64,000 bases of DNA from positions 424,375 through 488,374 of the forward strand of contig JACCLO010000019.1 in the NCBI GenBank assembly GCA_029448655.1, written 5' to 3'. The notes under the pieces were generated by a model. That model was not told where the DNA came from and made no database searches. It saw nothing but the letters and a program-made list of their open reading frames with translations. This document shows positions 23,336 to 33,480 of the stretch, in pieces. This DNA comes from Wolfiporia cocos (lineage: Eukaryota; Basidiomycota; Agaricomycetes; Polyporales; Phaeolaceae). Position 1 is the first letter of the stretch, and every line of letters begins with the position of its first letter. A program made the translations under genes and the position numbers.

Positions 23336-24743
23336 TGCCACAACCTCTGCAGCCTCAGCAGCCAGCGGCTGCAACCACCTCATCCTCACTCTGTGCAATC
23401 TCCACAGCTGCCACAACAGTACTCCCTGCTCCCAAAGCACAACTCGAATCTCCCTGCCTAGGTGCTCCCAATGCCCTTTGTCGACCATGAAATGCCCCTT
23501 TCCCCATGATCTCTATCTGGCATGTGAGATCGCTTCACCTGTTTGCTCTCCTTGGCCGCTGCCAAATGAATCTTGTATCTCGCCTCTGCTACCATGAACC
23601 CATGCCCATCTCCCAGCCACACATCATCGTCTGGCCGCCTTGTTCTTAGGTGCTCTGCAGTAAAGTTACCGTCCATCACCATGCTTCTGCTGTACTTCCA
23701 TCTGGAGCACCTCAGAGGTTTGGCCTTCAAAAATAGGGGTTACGCACTGGTCTGTATCCTGCTCCCATTCATCTTGTAGATTGACCCCAGGCTGTGGACA
23801 GGCTGCACAGAAGATTGCCAGATCTCCCGAGCCAACCTTCCGTCCAAGGTCATGTCCAAATCCATGCCACTTCCGGTACTTTAGATTCCTCCACTGTCGT
23901 GATACCCTCAGCAGCTCCCGGTACCTATCCTGTAATCCAATTGTCATCTCCACCTAGAATGCTGGTATTATTTGATTTACGTACCGGTACCCGCTGTGGG
24001 AAAGCATTGTCCGTCACCCGACGGAGCCGGCTGTAGTAGCTCATGGCAGACGTCTTGCATTCTTTGTTCGTCAATAGATAGTCATCAAGCACCCGGAATG
24101 TGAAGGCGGTCTGTGGCTGCAGTGTACTCGCCGGATACAGTCCCATTGCAAGCAGCTGCTGGTCACGTGGTGGGCAGTTTTCACATCCACACCAGTTGAC
24201 ATCCAGATGGTGAATGCCCGTCATATCCACGACCGTCAACATGCTGCCGTTCCGACCGGTGCCTCGGAATGGGCTTGATTCTGTGCGCAAGGTGTACTCC
24301 TCCCTCTCCGCCTCAGCCCCCTGGTCGTCGTCGTCGTCGTCGTCGTCCTCCCCCTCCTTCTCCATTTCCATCAGAGTTTCACCAGAAATGTGATATGGAC
24401 ACCGCCTTCCAGCATGCCCCAGCTCAAGCTTGATCCCAACCTCGTGTAGTGAGGAGCAAACAAAAAAGCGACCGCCCCACTTTTGGACTCGATGGAACGG
24501 ATGCTGCAGATGCACTAGCTGACAGCAGTCGATGCATGTCACCGGTCGACCAAAGCATTCTAGACATTGCCAATCGCCCTGCCGTGTGCCACACTTTGAG
24601 CATATCCTTGGGTCTGGTGGAGCATCAGAGTCGAGTAGTATAGCCAGGTATGCATCCCGATGGGGCAGCCAATCCCGTAGGAAATCATTCTGAGTCTAAA
24701 ATGATTCCAAACATTAATTACAGCCTGAATAATGGATGCTGTC

Positions 24744-24845
24744 ATGACCGCAACCTCTGCAACCTCTACAACTGTGACCATCGCGACTGCCACGACCACC
24801 ACGACCACCGCGACCGCGACCACCGTGGCCGCGACCTCCATGGCT
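24744..24845. repeat. CGCGACC array 8 (KDZ intron 1)
   Basis: Degenerate 6/9-bp units (GCGACC, ACGACCACC) inside KDZ intron 1 (24881-24690, about 190 nt). Confidence 0.75.
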
Positions 24846-25618
24846 GCAACTTCCTCCACCTCAACATAGTGGATACCGCACCTTACACTGTTGTCTCTGC
24901 ACACTCTCCGAGACAGGCAGAAAGTCCATTCCTCCTCCACAATCCTCAACAACATTGCTGCCGACCTTGCCAGGTGACTTTGATGGAGAGGAGTTCCTTG
25001 GGCCTTCAGGTGGCCTGTTCCGTTCTTTTGGAATAGGAATATAAGTTATTCCATGAACGTTGCGTCGCTCCTTCCGCACAACATGTACCACCTTCTCCTT
25101 GGGGATAATAACGCGCCCCTTTGGTCCCATCTTTGCTCCACAGCAAAGAAGAGTGCAGCACCCGGTGATGCTCAGAAGCAATGGGAAGCAACAATGGGAA
25201 GCAGAGGTGGGAAGCAGGGGTGGGAGGCCACAACAGAAAGGCAGTGACGGGAGGCAGTGATGGGAGAGAGCAATCTTAGGATCAGGGACCACCGTGAGGG
25301 AGATACGGAGGATGAATATTTACCCATGGTCTTGGATGCCACAACCTCGGACCGGCGGCCGGCACACATGTGCCGTGGCATCCCGCCACCCAGCGCAAGC
25401 CACTATCTTGGTAGTTGTACTGTGAACTTCCACCACGGTAGACAAGTGTGACCGATTGAATACTAGATGCCTCTTCATCCGCCTCCTCCCACACTCATCG
25501 TCCTCATTCCTCCTCTCACCCACAATGTCCCCCAGTCCGGAATAGCTCAGGCAGGCGCACATCAGTGTCAACCGTGACCTGCTGTCCATCATCAGCTGGA
25601 GGTGTGAGTCTGCTCTCC

Positions 25619-26154
25619 ATGCACTTCAACCTAGCACCCAAGACCATCTCATCCGTTGGGAGAATGGTCTCAAGACGGAGCTGGTTTGTCTGCCATGTCC
25701 TTTGGTCTAGTCAGAAAGCTCATTCTCATTTGATTTAGACTGCCGCCAGGAACGTTCTCGGAGAGCTGATGCTCACGGGAGAATCCGTTCAAATCCCTCC
25801 TACCATCGAAGCCATTGCCGATGCCACCATTTGGTCCGAGGAACCTCACATCGATATTGCTGCCATTGTCATTCCCAAGACCACCACCCTTTCTGAAAAC
25901 CTGTTAGGTCTTGCACAAGAGCATGCATGGTGGACCTGGAAGCAGGATCAAGGAGCGGATGCTCCTAGATGGTGGACGGACCCCCAACATGCATCCGTGA
26001 GTGCCCCTCTCCATCGACTCTTCTCAATATTTGACTGAATTCTCCCAAGGGCTGGGGAAATGAAGGGAGCATCTCTCCTGTCCAGTCAACCAACTATCGC
26101 CAAACTATTAACCTCATCTCGGAGGATCTTGCTGCATTGCGTAAACAGCTTTAA
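25619..26154 (+). CDS. Hypothetical Trp-rich protein, divergent to KDZ
   Basis: Three segments splice in phase: from an ATG at 25619 (or further upstream) to 25704, 25750-25996 and 26050-26154. Introns are 45 and 53 nt; the second has consensus GTGAGT...CCAAG. The first donor (GTCTAG) is weak. The deduced protein begins MHFNLAPKTISSVG, contains QEHAWWTWKQDQG and RWWTDP, and ends in a short helix. At least 145 aa. I do not recognise it. Its start faces the KDZ start (25130), so the two may share a promoter region and belong to one transposon. Confidence 0.55.
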
Positions 26155-26679
26155 ATATTACGATTGTAACATGTAACTGGGTAGCCAAAGCAGCTACAGA
26201 GGTCACGGAGGTTGCGGGGGTCACGGAGGTCACGGAGGTCGCGGAGGTCGCGGAGGTCGCGGAGGTCGCGGAGGTAGTGAAGGTTGTGGAGGTGGCGGTC
26301 TCAATAAAGGTAGTTTCAGGAGCGGTACCAATATCCAAAGCATATAATTCAGTGTTGTCAAGTACCAGTTTACTTACCAGCCCTGAGCCCGAAATCTTCA
26401 AGGATTGCCCTAAGACAATAATTCTCGACCATCAGAGCTGAGATCGCGCAGAGCTTGATTTCCCAACTTCAAGAGCAGATGTTAAGGTAGTGCCGTCCAG
26501 ATGTCGTGCAGCATCACCGCGGTGGAACGAGCTAATGCGAAAGTGTTTGTGAGTTTGCAGAAAAATCTCTCGAGCGACAGGCTAGATCCCTACATCGTTT
26601 GAAGCGCAGAAGCTAGGCAAACGGCTGCAGGACGAGAAGACCTACTATACCTCAGCAAGGCATAACGTGCGTTCGTTCA
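26155..26679. other. Intergenic with CGCGACC array 9 (26195-26300)
   Basis: Array 9 has four perfect 9-bp units GGTCGCGGA at its centre with degenerate edges. The remaining sequence to 26680 holds short open pieces with possible helical coding (around 26440-26620), but I could not join exons. Confidence 0.6.
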
Positions 26680-27190
26680 AACCAAGTCCGAGTCATATGT
26701 CACAGCTAAGAATACTATATATACGTTATCGGACTGCCAGAGGTAATATTTCCTGTCAGAACAGTTGCAGTGGTTGTGGCAGCTGCGGTGGTCGCGGTTG
26801 CGGTGGTCGCAGTCGTGGTGGTCGCGGCGGTAGCGAAGGTCGCGGTGACTGATCGCAGATGTCAAGGTCATCCTTTCAAGTAATGTCTGCAGCCCAGATC
26901 CCCAGTTGGCCATTATTTTTGAACAATGCATTCACCCTTCCTTTGACAGTAGCCGTCACTGGCAACGGTAATGACGGTGAAGGTGACATAGACATTGGAT
27001 GGCTTGTCAAAGAAATATGTGATCTTACGGAGGGAGGTAGGCCACGCGTTACACTTCAAAAGAGCAGTGTAGTGCTAAAGCACACAAAGCATGGGAAATT
27101 GAACTACATAAATGGCTGGACCCAACATGATACCCAAGCTGTCATTGTAGCCCTTTTGGAGGAGTGGCTAAAGCACCATTCATTGGCACA
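26680..27190 (+). pseudogene. Gene remnant, paralogous to 4.1-4.5 kb
   Basis: The open segment from about 26880 encodes AAQIPSWPLFL, VTGNGNDGEGDIDIGW, LKHTKHGKLNYINGWTQ and ALLEEWLKHH, which reads like real coding sequence. An array (26763-26852) directly precedes it, probably in an intron beginning near 26735 (GTAATATTT). The paralogue at 4.27 kb matches only the first part. Product unknown. No convincing start or end exon was found. Confidence 0.4.
26763..26852. repeat. CGCGACC array 10
   Basis: Units GGTCGCGGTTGCGGT and GGTCGCGGCGGT upstream of the AQI-SWP segment, in the same relative place as array 2 in the paralogous locus. Confidence 0.75.
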
Positions 27191-28260
27191 TCACATTGGG
27201 TCTGTGGCATGCCCCGTGATATGGCCAGGCATGCTGTGCATGGATGTAGATATTTTTGTGGCCAAGTTTGTTCTGGTTGTACCTGTACATGAGAAAGAGC
27301 CTTTTGCAGTTGGATGTTTTATTTGTGCAGCATTTCTAGTATGCCACTTACATAGGCTTGCTGTTTCTGTCTCGATCCTGTCTACAATGAGCATAACCAC
27401 TGAATTTCATACTGCATTGCTCCATTCCAGATCTTCCTGTGTAAGCTCGCTTTGGAGCATTCTCAGAGCAATTGCTGTAGCCTCTGTGCACTGGTCCATT
27501 GCAGGTAATGAAGCAATAAAACATTGGTAGTGTGCTGTGTGTGGATGCAGATATTTCTGCTGCCAAATTGGTTCTGAACAAGATCCAGCCTTTGAAAGAA
27601 CACCAACGGATCAATTTGAAGTTTCCCAGTGGCATCGGTGATGAAATGCACGCTGAAGTTGAGTATCCTCCACGGCTTCACTCAAAGTAACTGATTAATC
27701 TCAGTGTCCTCACCTTCCTCATTATCATCCATGTATGGCCACACAAGGCCCAAAGTCCTGTACATGCATGGATTCTGGAATTCTGTGTTGACAGTCATGA
27801 GACAAGCAATGTCTATGAGTTGCTGGCTGTACCATTCATGGATGGAGAAATTGGACAGTGTCCTAACAGGCATATCTTCTGCACCATCTCCTTTGGTGTC
27901 CCTGGCCACTAATGGTCTTGCCCAATACCATGAGGGAGTTGTCTTCTATGGCTTCCTTGATGATATCCCTGGCATCTGGTAGATGTGTTGGGATACCTGA
28001 TACACATAAATTAAGAACTCACCATGGATGCATGTATCTGTACACTCCACATGAAGCATGATTGTGGCAATCCCAAGTCTTGAGGCTGTTTGGAATGGAA
28101 CTTCTGAAGCTGTGGAATTTGTGACTGATGCATCAAATAATGCAAGAACAATGCAGGTCATCACTCTTTTGCCAGCTCTCATCAACAAACCATCACCATG
28201 TCTCTTCCTGTAGTTGACATTGTCATCGACTATGAAGGGGAAATCGCAGCATTGGTGGGC
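27191..28260. other. Unassigned, possible decayed minus-strand coding
   Basis: The minus strand near 27909-27690 has an open segment containing EFQNPCMYRTLGLVWPY and DDNEEGEDTEINQLL that could be a true exon. Neighbouring frames are broken and I could not build a gene. No known family was recognised. Confidence 0.25.
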
Positions 28261-28291
28261 CCACCCACAACCATTGGGTCATGGTGACTGT

Positions 28292-29180
28292 GGGCTGACC
28301 AGTGACCATCACAACTGTCTGGTCGCGGAAGTGGTGGGCCGACCCGCAACCGTCACGATCGTTTGGTCACGGCATTGGTGGGCCGACCCATGACCGTCAT
28401 GACCATGGAGTCGCAATGGTTGTGGGCCGACCCGCAACCGTCGCAACTGTCTGGTCGCGGAAGTGGTGGGCCGACCCGCAACCGTCATGACCGTCAAGTC
28501 GCAATGGTTGTGGGCCGACCCGTAACCGTCACAACCATCCGGTCGCAGCAGTCGTGGGCCGACCCGCGACCGTTACAACCATCCAGTCGTGATGGTCATG
28601 GGCCGACCCATGACTGCCACAACTGTCTGGTCGCGGAAGTCGTGGGCCGACCCGCAACCGTCACGATCGTTTGGTCACGGCATTGGTGGGCCGACCCGCG
28701 ACCATCATGACCGTGGAGTCGCAATGGTTGTGGGCCGACCCGCAACCGTTGCAACTGTCTGGTCGTGGTTGTCGTGGGCTGACCCACAACCGTCACAACC
28801 ATCCGGTCACAGCAGTCGTGGGCCGACCCGCGACCGTCACAACCATCCAGTCATGATGGTCATGGGCCGACCCACTACTGTCACAACTGTCTGGTCGCGG
28901 AAGTCGTGGGCCGACCCGCGACCGTCATAACCGCCCGGTCGCGGCAGTCATGGGTCGACCCGCGACCGTCATAACTGTCTGGTCGCGGAAGTGGTGGGCC
29001 GACCTGCACCTGTCGCAACTGTCTGGTCGCGGTTGTCGTGGGCCGACCCACGACCGTCACAACCGTCCAGTCATGGAAGTCATGGGCTGACCCGCAACCG
29101 TCACAACCATCCGGTCGCAGCAGTCGTGGGCCGACCCGTGACCGTCATGACCGTCTGGTCATGGAAGACATGGGCCCACC
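28292..29180. repeat. 44-bp minisatellite, about 20 units
   Basis: The core GGGCCGACCC recurs at a spacing of exactly 44 bp (starts 28336, 28380, 28424, 28468, 28512, 28556, 28600 and onward). Units also carry CGCGACCGTCA and GGTCGCGG, which are complementary, so each unit could form a stem. The array stops about 110 bp short of the truncated end of Gypsy copy C. Confidence 0.9.
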
Positions 29181-29278
29181 CGATGGTAGGCCTGACAGTT
29201 AAGGCATGGGCCGACGACCGGCTGACCTGAACCGTTAGGGGTTGGTACAAGCCGGTTGACCTGAACCGTCACCTACCG

Positions 29279-31363
29279 TCACTGAATGGGCTCCTCGAGG
29301 TAATGTCTCCATTCCTCTAGAGCGCGGATGATTGCAAGCAACTCCTTGTCGTAAATCTCATAGTTCCTTTCGGGTGCTGATAGAGATTTCGAGTAAAAGG
29401 CTACGGGGTGCCAGAGCTTATCCTCCGAAGAGTATTGCGATAGCACCGCACCAGTTGCGTAATCGGAAGAATCCGCTTCCACGTGGAACGGGGACTCCTG
29501 ATCTGGGATCCGGAGTATTGGAGCCGATGTGAAAGCTTCCTTGAGAGTTTGGAAGGCTTCCGCTTGTTCGGGTCCCCAGTTCCACTGCGTGTTTTTCTTG
29601 GACAGTTCGGTTAACGGCTTAACCACTTTGGAGAAGTCTTTAATGAACCGACGGTAGTAATTGGCGAAGCCAACAAAGGCCTGGACGTCCTTCACCTTGG
29701 CAGGTGTAGGCCAGTCCATTACGCCGGCTACCTTCTTAGGGTCCATTTCGACTTTTCCTTTGGAAATGATCATTCCCAGGTATTCAATGCTGCTTTGTTC
29801 AAAGAAGCACTTTTCAGGCTTCGCGAACAAGTCGTTGTCTTGCAAGATTTGTATTACTTGCTTGACAATACGACGGTGTTCCAACAGGTCGTTTCCGAAC
29901 ACAAGGATGTCGTCTAGGTAGACAATGACCTTTCCTTCTCTGATAAGGTCCCCTAGGATATCGTTCATCATGTGTTGGAACGTGCTGGGTGCATTACAAA
30001 AACCGAAGTACATGACTACAGCTTCGTAAAGGCCGTTAGGCGTAATGAATGCGGTCTTCCATTCATCTCCCTCCTTGATTCTTACGTTGTTGTAACCCCA
30101 ACGCAAGTCAAGCTTCGTAAATATCGAAGCCCGGCTAAGCTTATCGATGAGCTCGTCTATGCGTGGGAGAGGGTACCTGTTTTTAATGGTCAAGTCGTTT
30201 ACTTTTCGGTAATCGACTACCATTCGGGCTCCGCCGTCTTTTTTAGGGACGAAGAAGACCGGGCTCGCGATCGGGGATTTCGAGTGTCGGATGTAGCCCT
30301 TCCGTAATTCTTCCTGAATCCACTGATCTAGCGAGTTCGCTTCCTGAGGAGACATCTTGTATGCCTTACTCGGGGGCGGTAGTACCGCGTCATCGGGGAA
30401 GTCGATGGTGTGGTCGTATGGTTTCCGTTCGGGCATTCTTTCGGATGCGCGTTGAGAGAATACCGTGGGACCAAACTCCTGGTATTCCTCCGGAACCAAG
30501 GATTTCCATTTCTGGAGATCCGCATCTGTCAGGAATTCATCATCCGACTTCTCCGTTATCGACTGAATGGCGTCGATAAGGAGTTCCGTTCCTTCGTCAA
30601 GGGTGTTCACCCAAGCGACAAAGGGATTCTCAGGCTCCTCTAAGCCGAGAAAATCTATTGGAAAGTCGTTGATAATCTGATAGATGTTGCGGGGTTCAAT
30701 TTCGTCTTCTTCCTCAGAAATCGAAACCCGTTTGCCATGTTTGCATTTTTCCGTACACCGATATGTGAAAGTTCCTTCCGGCCAATTGAAGTCCGGGTTG
30801 TGTTTCAGGAACCAGTCATATCCGAGGATCACATCCGCATTCTGTACGTCCATTACGTACAAGAATTCGGTGGACTTGTGTTCCTCGTGCACCATATAAG
30901 CTTTTACTGCCATATTGATATTACCGGCGGTATTAGAGGTACCGTCGGCATTACGAATCTCGAGAGGTGAAGGTAGTTTCTGAGTGACTAATTTCTCCTC
31001 ATGGACGAGTTTCTTATCGATGACGCTTATTGATGCACCGGTGTCGATTAATGCCATGGCGTTAACTTTCTTTCCATATACCCACAGTTCCACTTCGATA
31101 GAGAACGATTTATTGTCGTCTCGAGAATCGTTTCCATGTACATTATACAAAGTGAAAAACTTCAGCACGAGCGGGTCAGGATAAAAGTATTGTACAGGAG
31201 GGGCACATGTAGCTAGTGTCCTTGTCCTCCGGGCAAAGTCCATTGCCGAGTTACCGAATATACCGAGATGGGATACCGGGTGACGTACGACCGCCTTGTC
31301 TTCCCACAAGATAAGGGGTCTCTGTGAAGCCTCTTCGTAGAGGTGCGCTTCTTCAGGGCGCTG
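29279..31363 (-). pseudogene. pol: pol fragment of copy C (protease, RT, part of RNase H)
   Basis: Open frame containing IDTGAS (protease), YLDD (RT) and RNase H up to EEWRHYLE. It ends at the junction with minisatellite-flanking DNA and its N-terminal codons are cut by element B. Integrase, chromodomain and dUTPase are absent. Confidence 0.9.
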
Positions 31364-32458
31364 TGTCACAGATTTATCTGGGGCTTACAGCATTTTTCCT
31401 ACGATTATAGCAATTTACCTGGGATTTATACGTCTACCTACAAGTTATCTACGGGTTAACTCCCATTGCCACCACGACAAGCTCTTAACTGAGCTTATCA
31501 CCACATGACCAGCTTACATAACGCTACGGCACCTTCCGGTCCAATAGCAACACTACAGCTACGTCATACAGGTCTCGCCCGTCAGAGCAAGACCAGCCAC
31601 GTCATAGATCGTAGATCATAATGATAGGCCGAGCGCGGCACGCTCGCATAATAATGTCCACAAGTACAAACAGTGCCTCGCGGCCTTGTACTATTGGGTC
31701 GGCCTCCCCGGCTTCCCACCGCCATAAGATCCTTGATCACAATGGCACCTCAGGCGCGCCACGCCTTCGCATAATAATGGCAACACGACCATACAGCACT
31801 ATATTAGCATCAAGGCAATATCGCTATAGGTCACGGCCTTCTCGGCCTCCCACGGACTCGGCGATCTCCAAGTCCCGGGCTTCTGCCATCACGGCGTTGC
31901 CCAAACACCGGTCCTCGCCTCACGGCTAAGACCAACATATGTTCCGGTAACCTTCCGGTCCGGGCATATCACATGCTACGGTACCTAACGGTCCAATAGC
32001 ATAACGACCTCGGCGTCTCGCCTTGGTCATCCAACGAAGCACGGCCAATCGCCATTATGCCGCAAGGTATCCGGCAACCGGCTTCACCTATACCCGGGCT
32101 GCGCCCGCGTTAGCATCACAATAAAGACATAATCCCTCTATTACGATTGGGTCGGCCATTAGGGCCTTCCACGGCCATTCTAGATAGAGTAACTAAACAT
32201 CAGATAAGATAGCGCTTCGCCTCTTGGCAAAGCCACATAACCCGGAATGGTAGTACTAGTTAGTAGCACGCGCCATCCGCATAAACATGTATATAAGTAG
32301 GGGCTTGACGCCCTATAACTTTAGTTCTATTCTTCTCGGCGTGCGCCGTAGAAGAACCTTCCACCTACTACCGTGCCTGATAACCTCTACCTCACCTCGT
32401 CGCCTTAGTTCATCGCAAGGATACTGGCGTGGTGAGTCCCACAGAGCCATCTGTGTCA
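31364..32458 (+). repeat. Left LTR of element B (1095 bp)
   Basis: Begins TGTCACAGATTTATCTGG and ends CACAG-AGCCAT-CTGTGTCA. Contains TATATAAG near 32290 with the predicted RNA start TAGTTCTATTCT about 35 nt downstream. Confidence 0.9.
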
Positions 32459-33480
32459 TAAGAATAGAACTACCTACCCCCCTGCGCCTCCTTAACTGGT
32501 GGCGCCTGGGTTTTTCCTCCTACAGGTGTCTGAGATAGCGCAGGGGCCGCTACTCTCCTGCAAAGGGGATGTATGCTCCGTGGTTGCGGATATGGGATAC
32601 ATCGGCGGCGGGCTTAGCGGCCTGCTGCCACCCAGTGGGGCTCTGCTTGCCTAATCAGCGGCAGGGTCCTGCGAACCCGGACTCCAGGGTTAAGGAGAGA
32701 CGGCTGCTTCCTGGCAAGGTTGCGGCTGTCAGCGGTTGAGACCCGCCTATTGGGAAAAGGGGACCGTCTGCCTGTGTGCGCGCAGCCCCCTGTCTTGGCA
32801 ATCCCTGTTCAGGGACCCAACACTACCAGTAGGATCCCCATAGGGATATGCGCTTCGGCGTATTCCCTTAGTTGGGTGTGGGAATCTTCCAAAGCCGCCC
32901 CCCAGGCGTAAGGGGCCCGCTTGGGATCTCCTTTGGGGAATCCAAGTGGTGAGGCGGTGAGACTCGCAAGGTCAAACCGGCCGAGGTCACTCGCGGTAGC
33001 CAATAGCGTAAGTCCTACGGGCAGCTCGGCGTGCGAGCCTGGGTAAAACCGAGTTGGGGCCCCACCGGAAGCATGCGGCGTTGCCCACCATCTTTGATGT
33101 GTGGAGCGCTCGTGAATGCGCGATCTTAGATCGACGGATGGTTTTTTAGCCCTGATGAGACACCCAGGTGGCTATAGATGGCAAGCCTTACCACTAAAGC
33201 GTGGACCGGTCGCGGTGTAATACTGCGACCACTTTCCAGCTCATCTCCGCGAGGAAATGGGCTGTGTATCCTATTCCCAACCATGTGACCCAGCCTGTCA
33301 AGCGCTGGCAGTCACCGACTCTCTTTCTAGAAGGAAGTCGCGCGCTTCGATGAAGACACCTGTCGGCTAACTTCCGCGCGGCGTCCTGAAAAGGGCGCCC
33401 CTAACCATGCCCCCGTTCTTCTTGTGTTTGACATGACCACTCAGCGTTGATCGCTGATGACGAGCTCTCTTTCAGGTACC
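32459..33480 (+). ncRNA. Leader of element B
   Basis: Blocks strongly similar to the Gypsy leader include GTCTGCCTGTGTGCGC, TCACTCGCGGTAGCCAATAGC, GGCAGCTCGGCGTGCGAGC and CGATCTTAGATCGAC. Between blocks the sequence differs. A 63-codon frame (32720-32911, ending SSKAAPQA) matches a 60-codon frame in the Gypsy leader. Confidence 0.6.

Larger units (their letters stand above)
11111..25130 (-). pseudogene. KDZ (Kyakuja-Dileera-Zisupton) transposase split by Gypsy element A
   Basis: Exons: 25130-24882, 24689-23985, 23929-23748, 23701-23539, 23074-22929, 22881-22720 continuing at 12592-12363, 12308-12116, 12049-11948 and 11900-11111. Most junctions keep phase. Exon 2 encodes the CxC2-like cysteine cluster (CSKCGTRQGDWQCLECFG, CIDCCQ, CGCENCPP). 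The DDE-type core includes MDGNF, LEATGIGAAACGRHGC, DFQKGE, YDIMCQY, HVHGHQSECYPRYS and DGEVIETLWAPL. The C-terminal part has the family's LxxxRxxLQRxI helix. The enzyme would cut and join transposon ends in the nucleus. Damage: a 10-kb insertion in exon 6, a 123-bp duplication, and a conflict between two frames in exon 7 (about 12120-12260) that I could not resolve without a small indel. Introns 1 and 4 hold CGCGACC arrays. Confidence 0.85.

Noticed and set aside
23085..23597. Long ORFs through array 7 on both strands
   Set aside because: The 9/18-bp units keep several frames open by themselves. The KDZ exon phases show the stretch is an intron.
945..29180. CRISPR-like reading of the repeat arrays
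   Set aside because: Units are contiguous tandem repeats without unique spacers, in a eukaryotic genome.
28302..29230. ORFs of 60-115 codons across the 44-bp minisatellite
   Set aside because: They only mirror the tandem repeat and have no start context, splicing or homologous domain.
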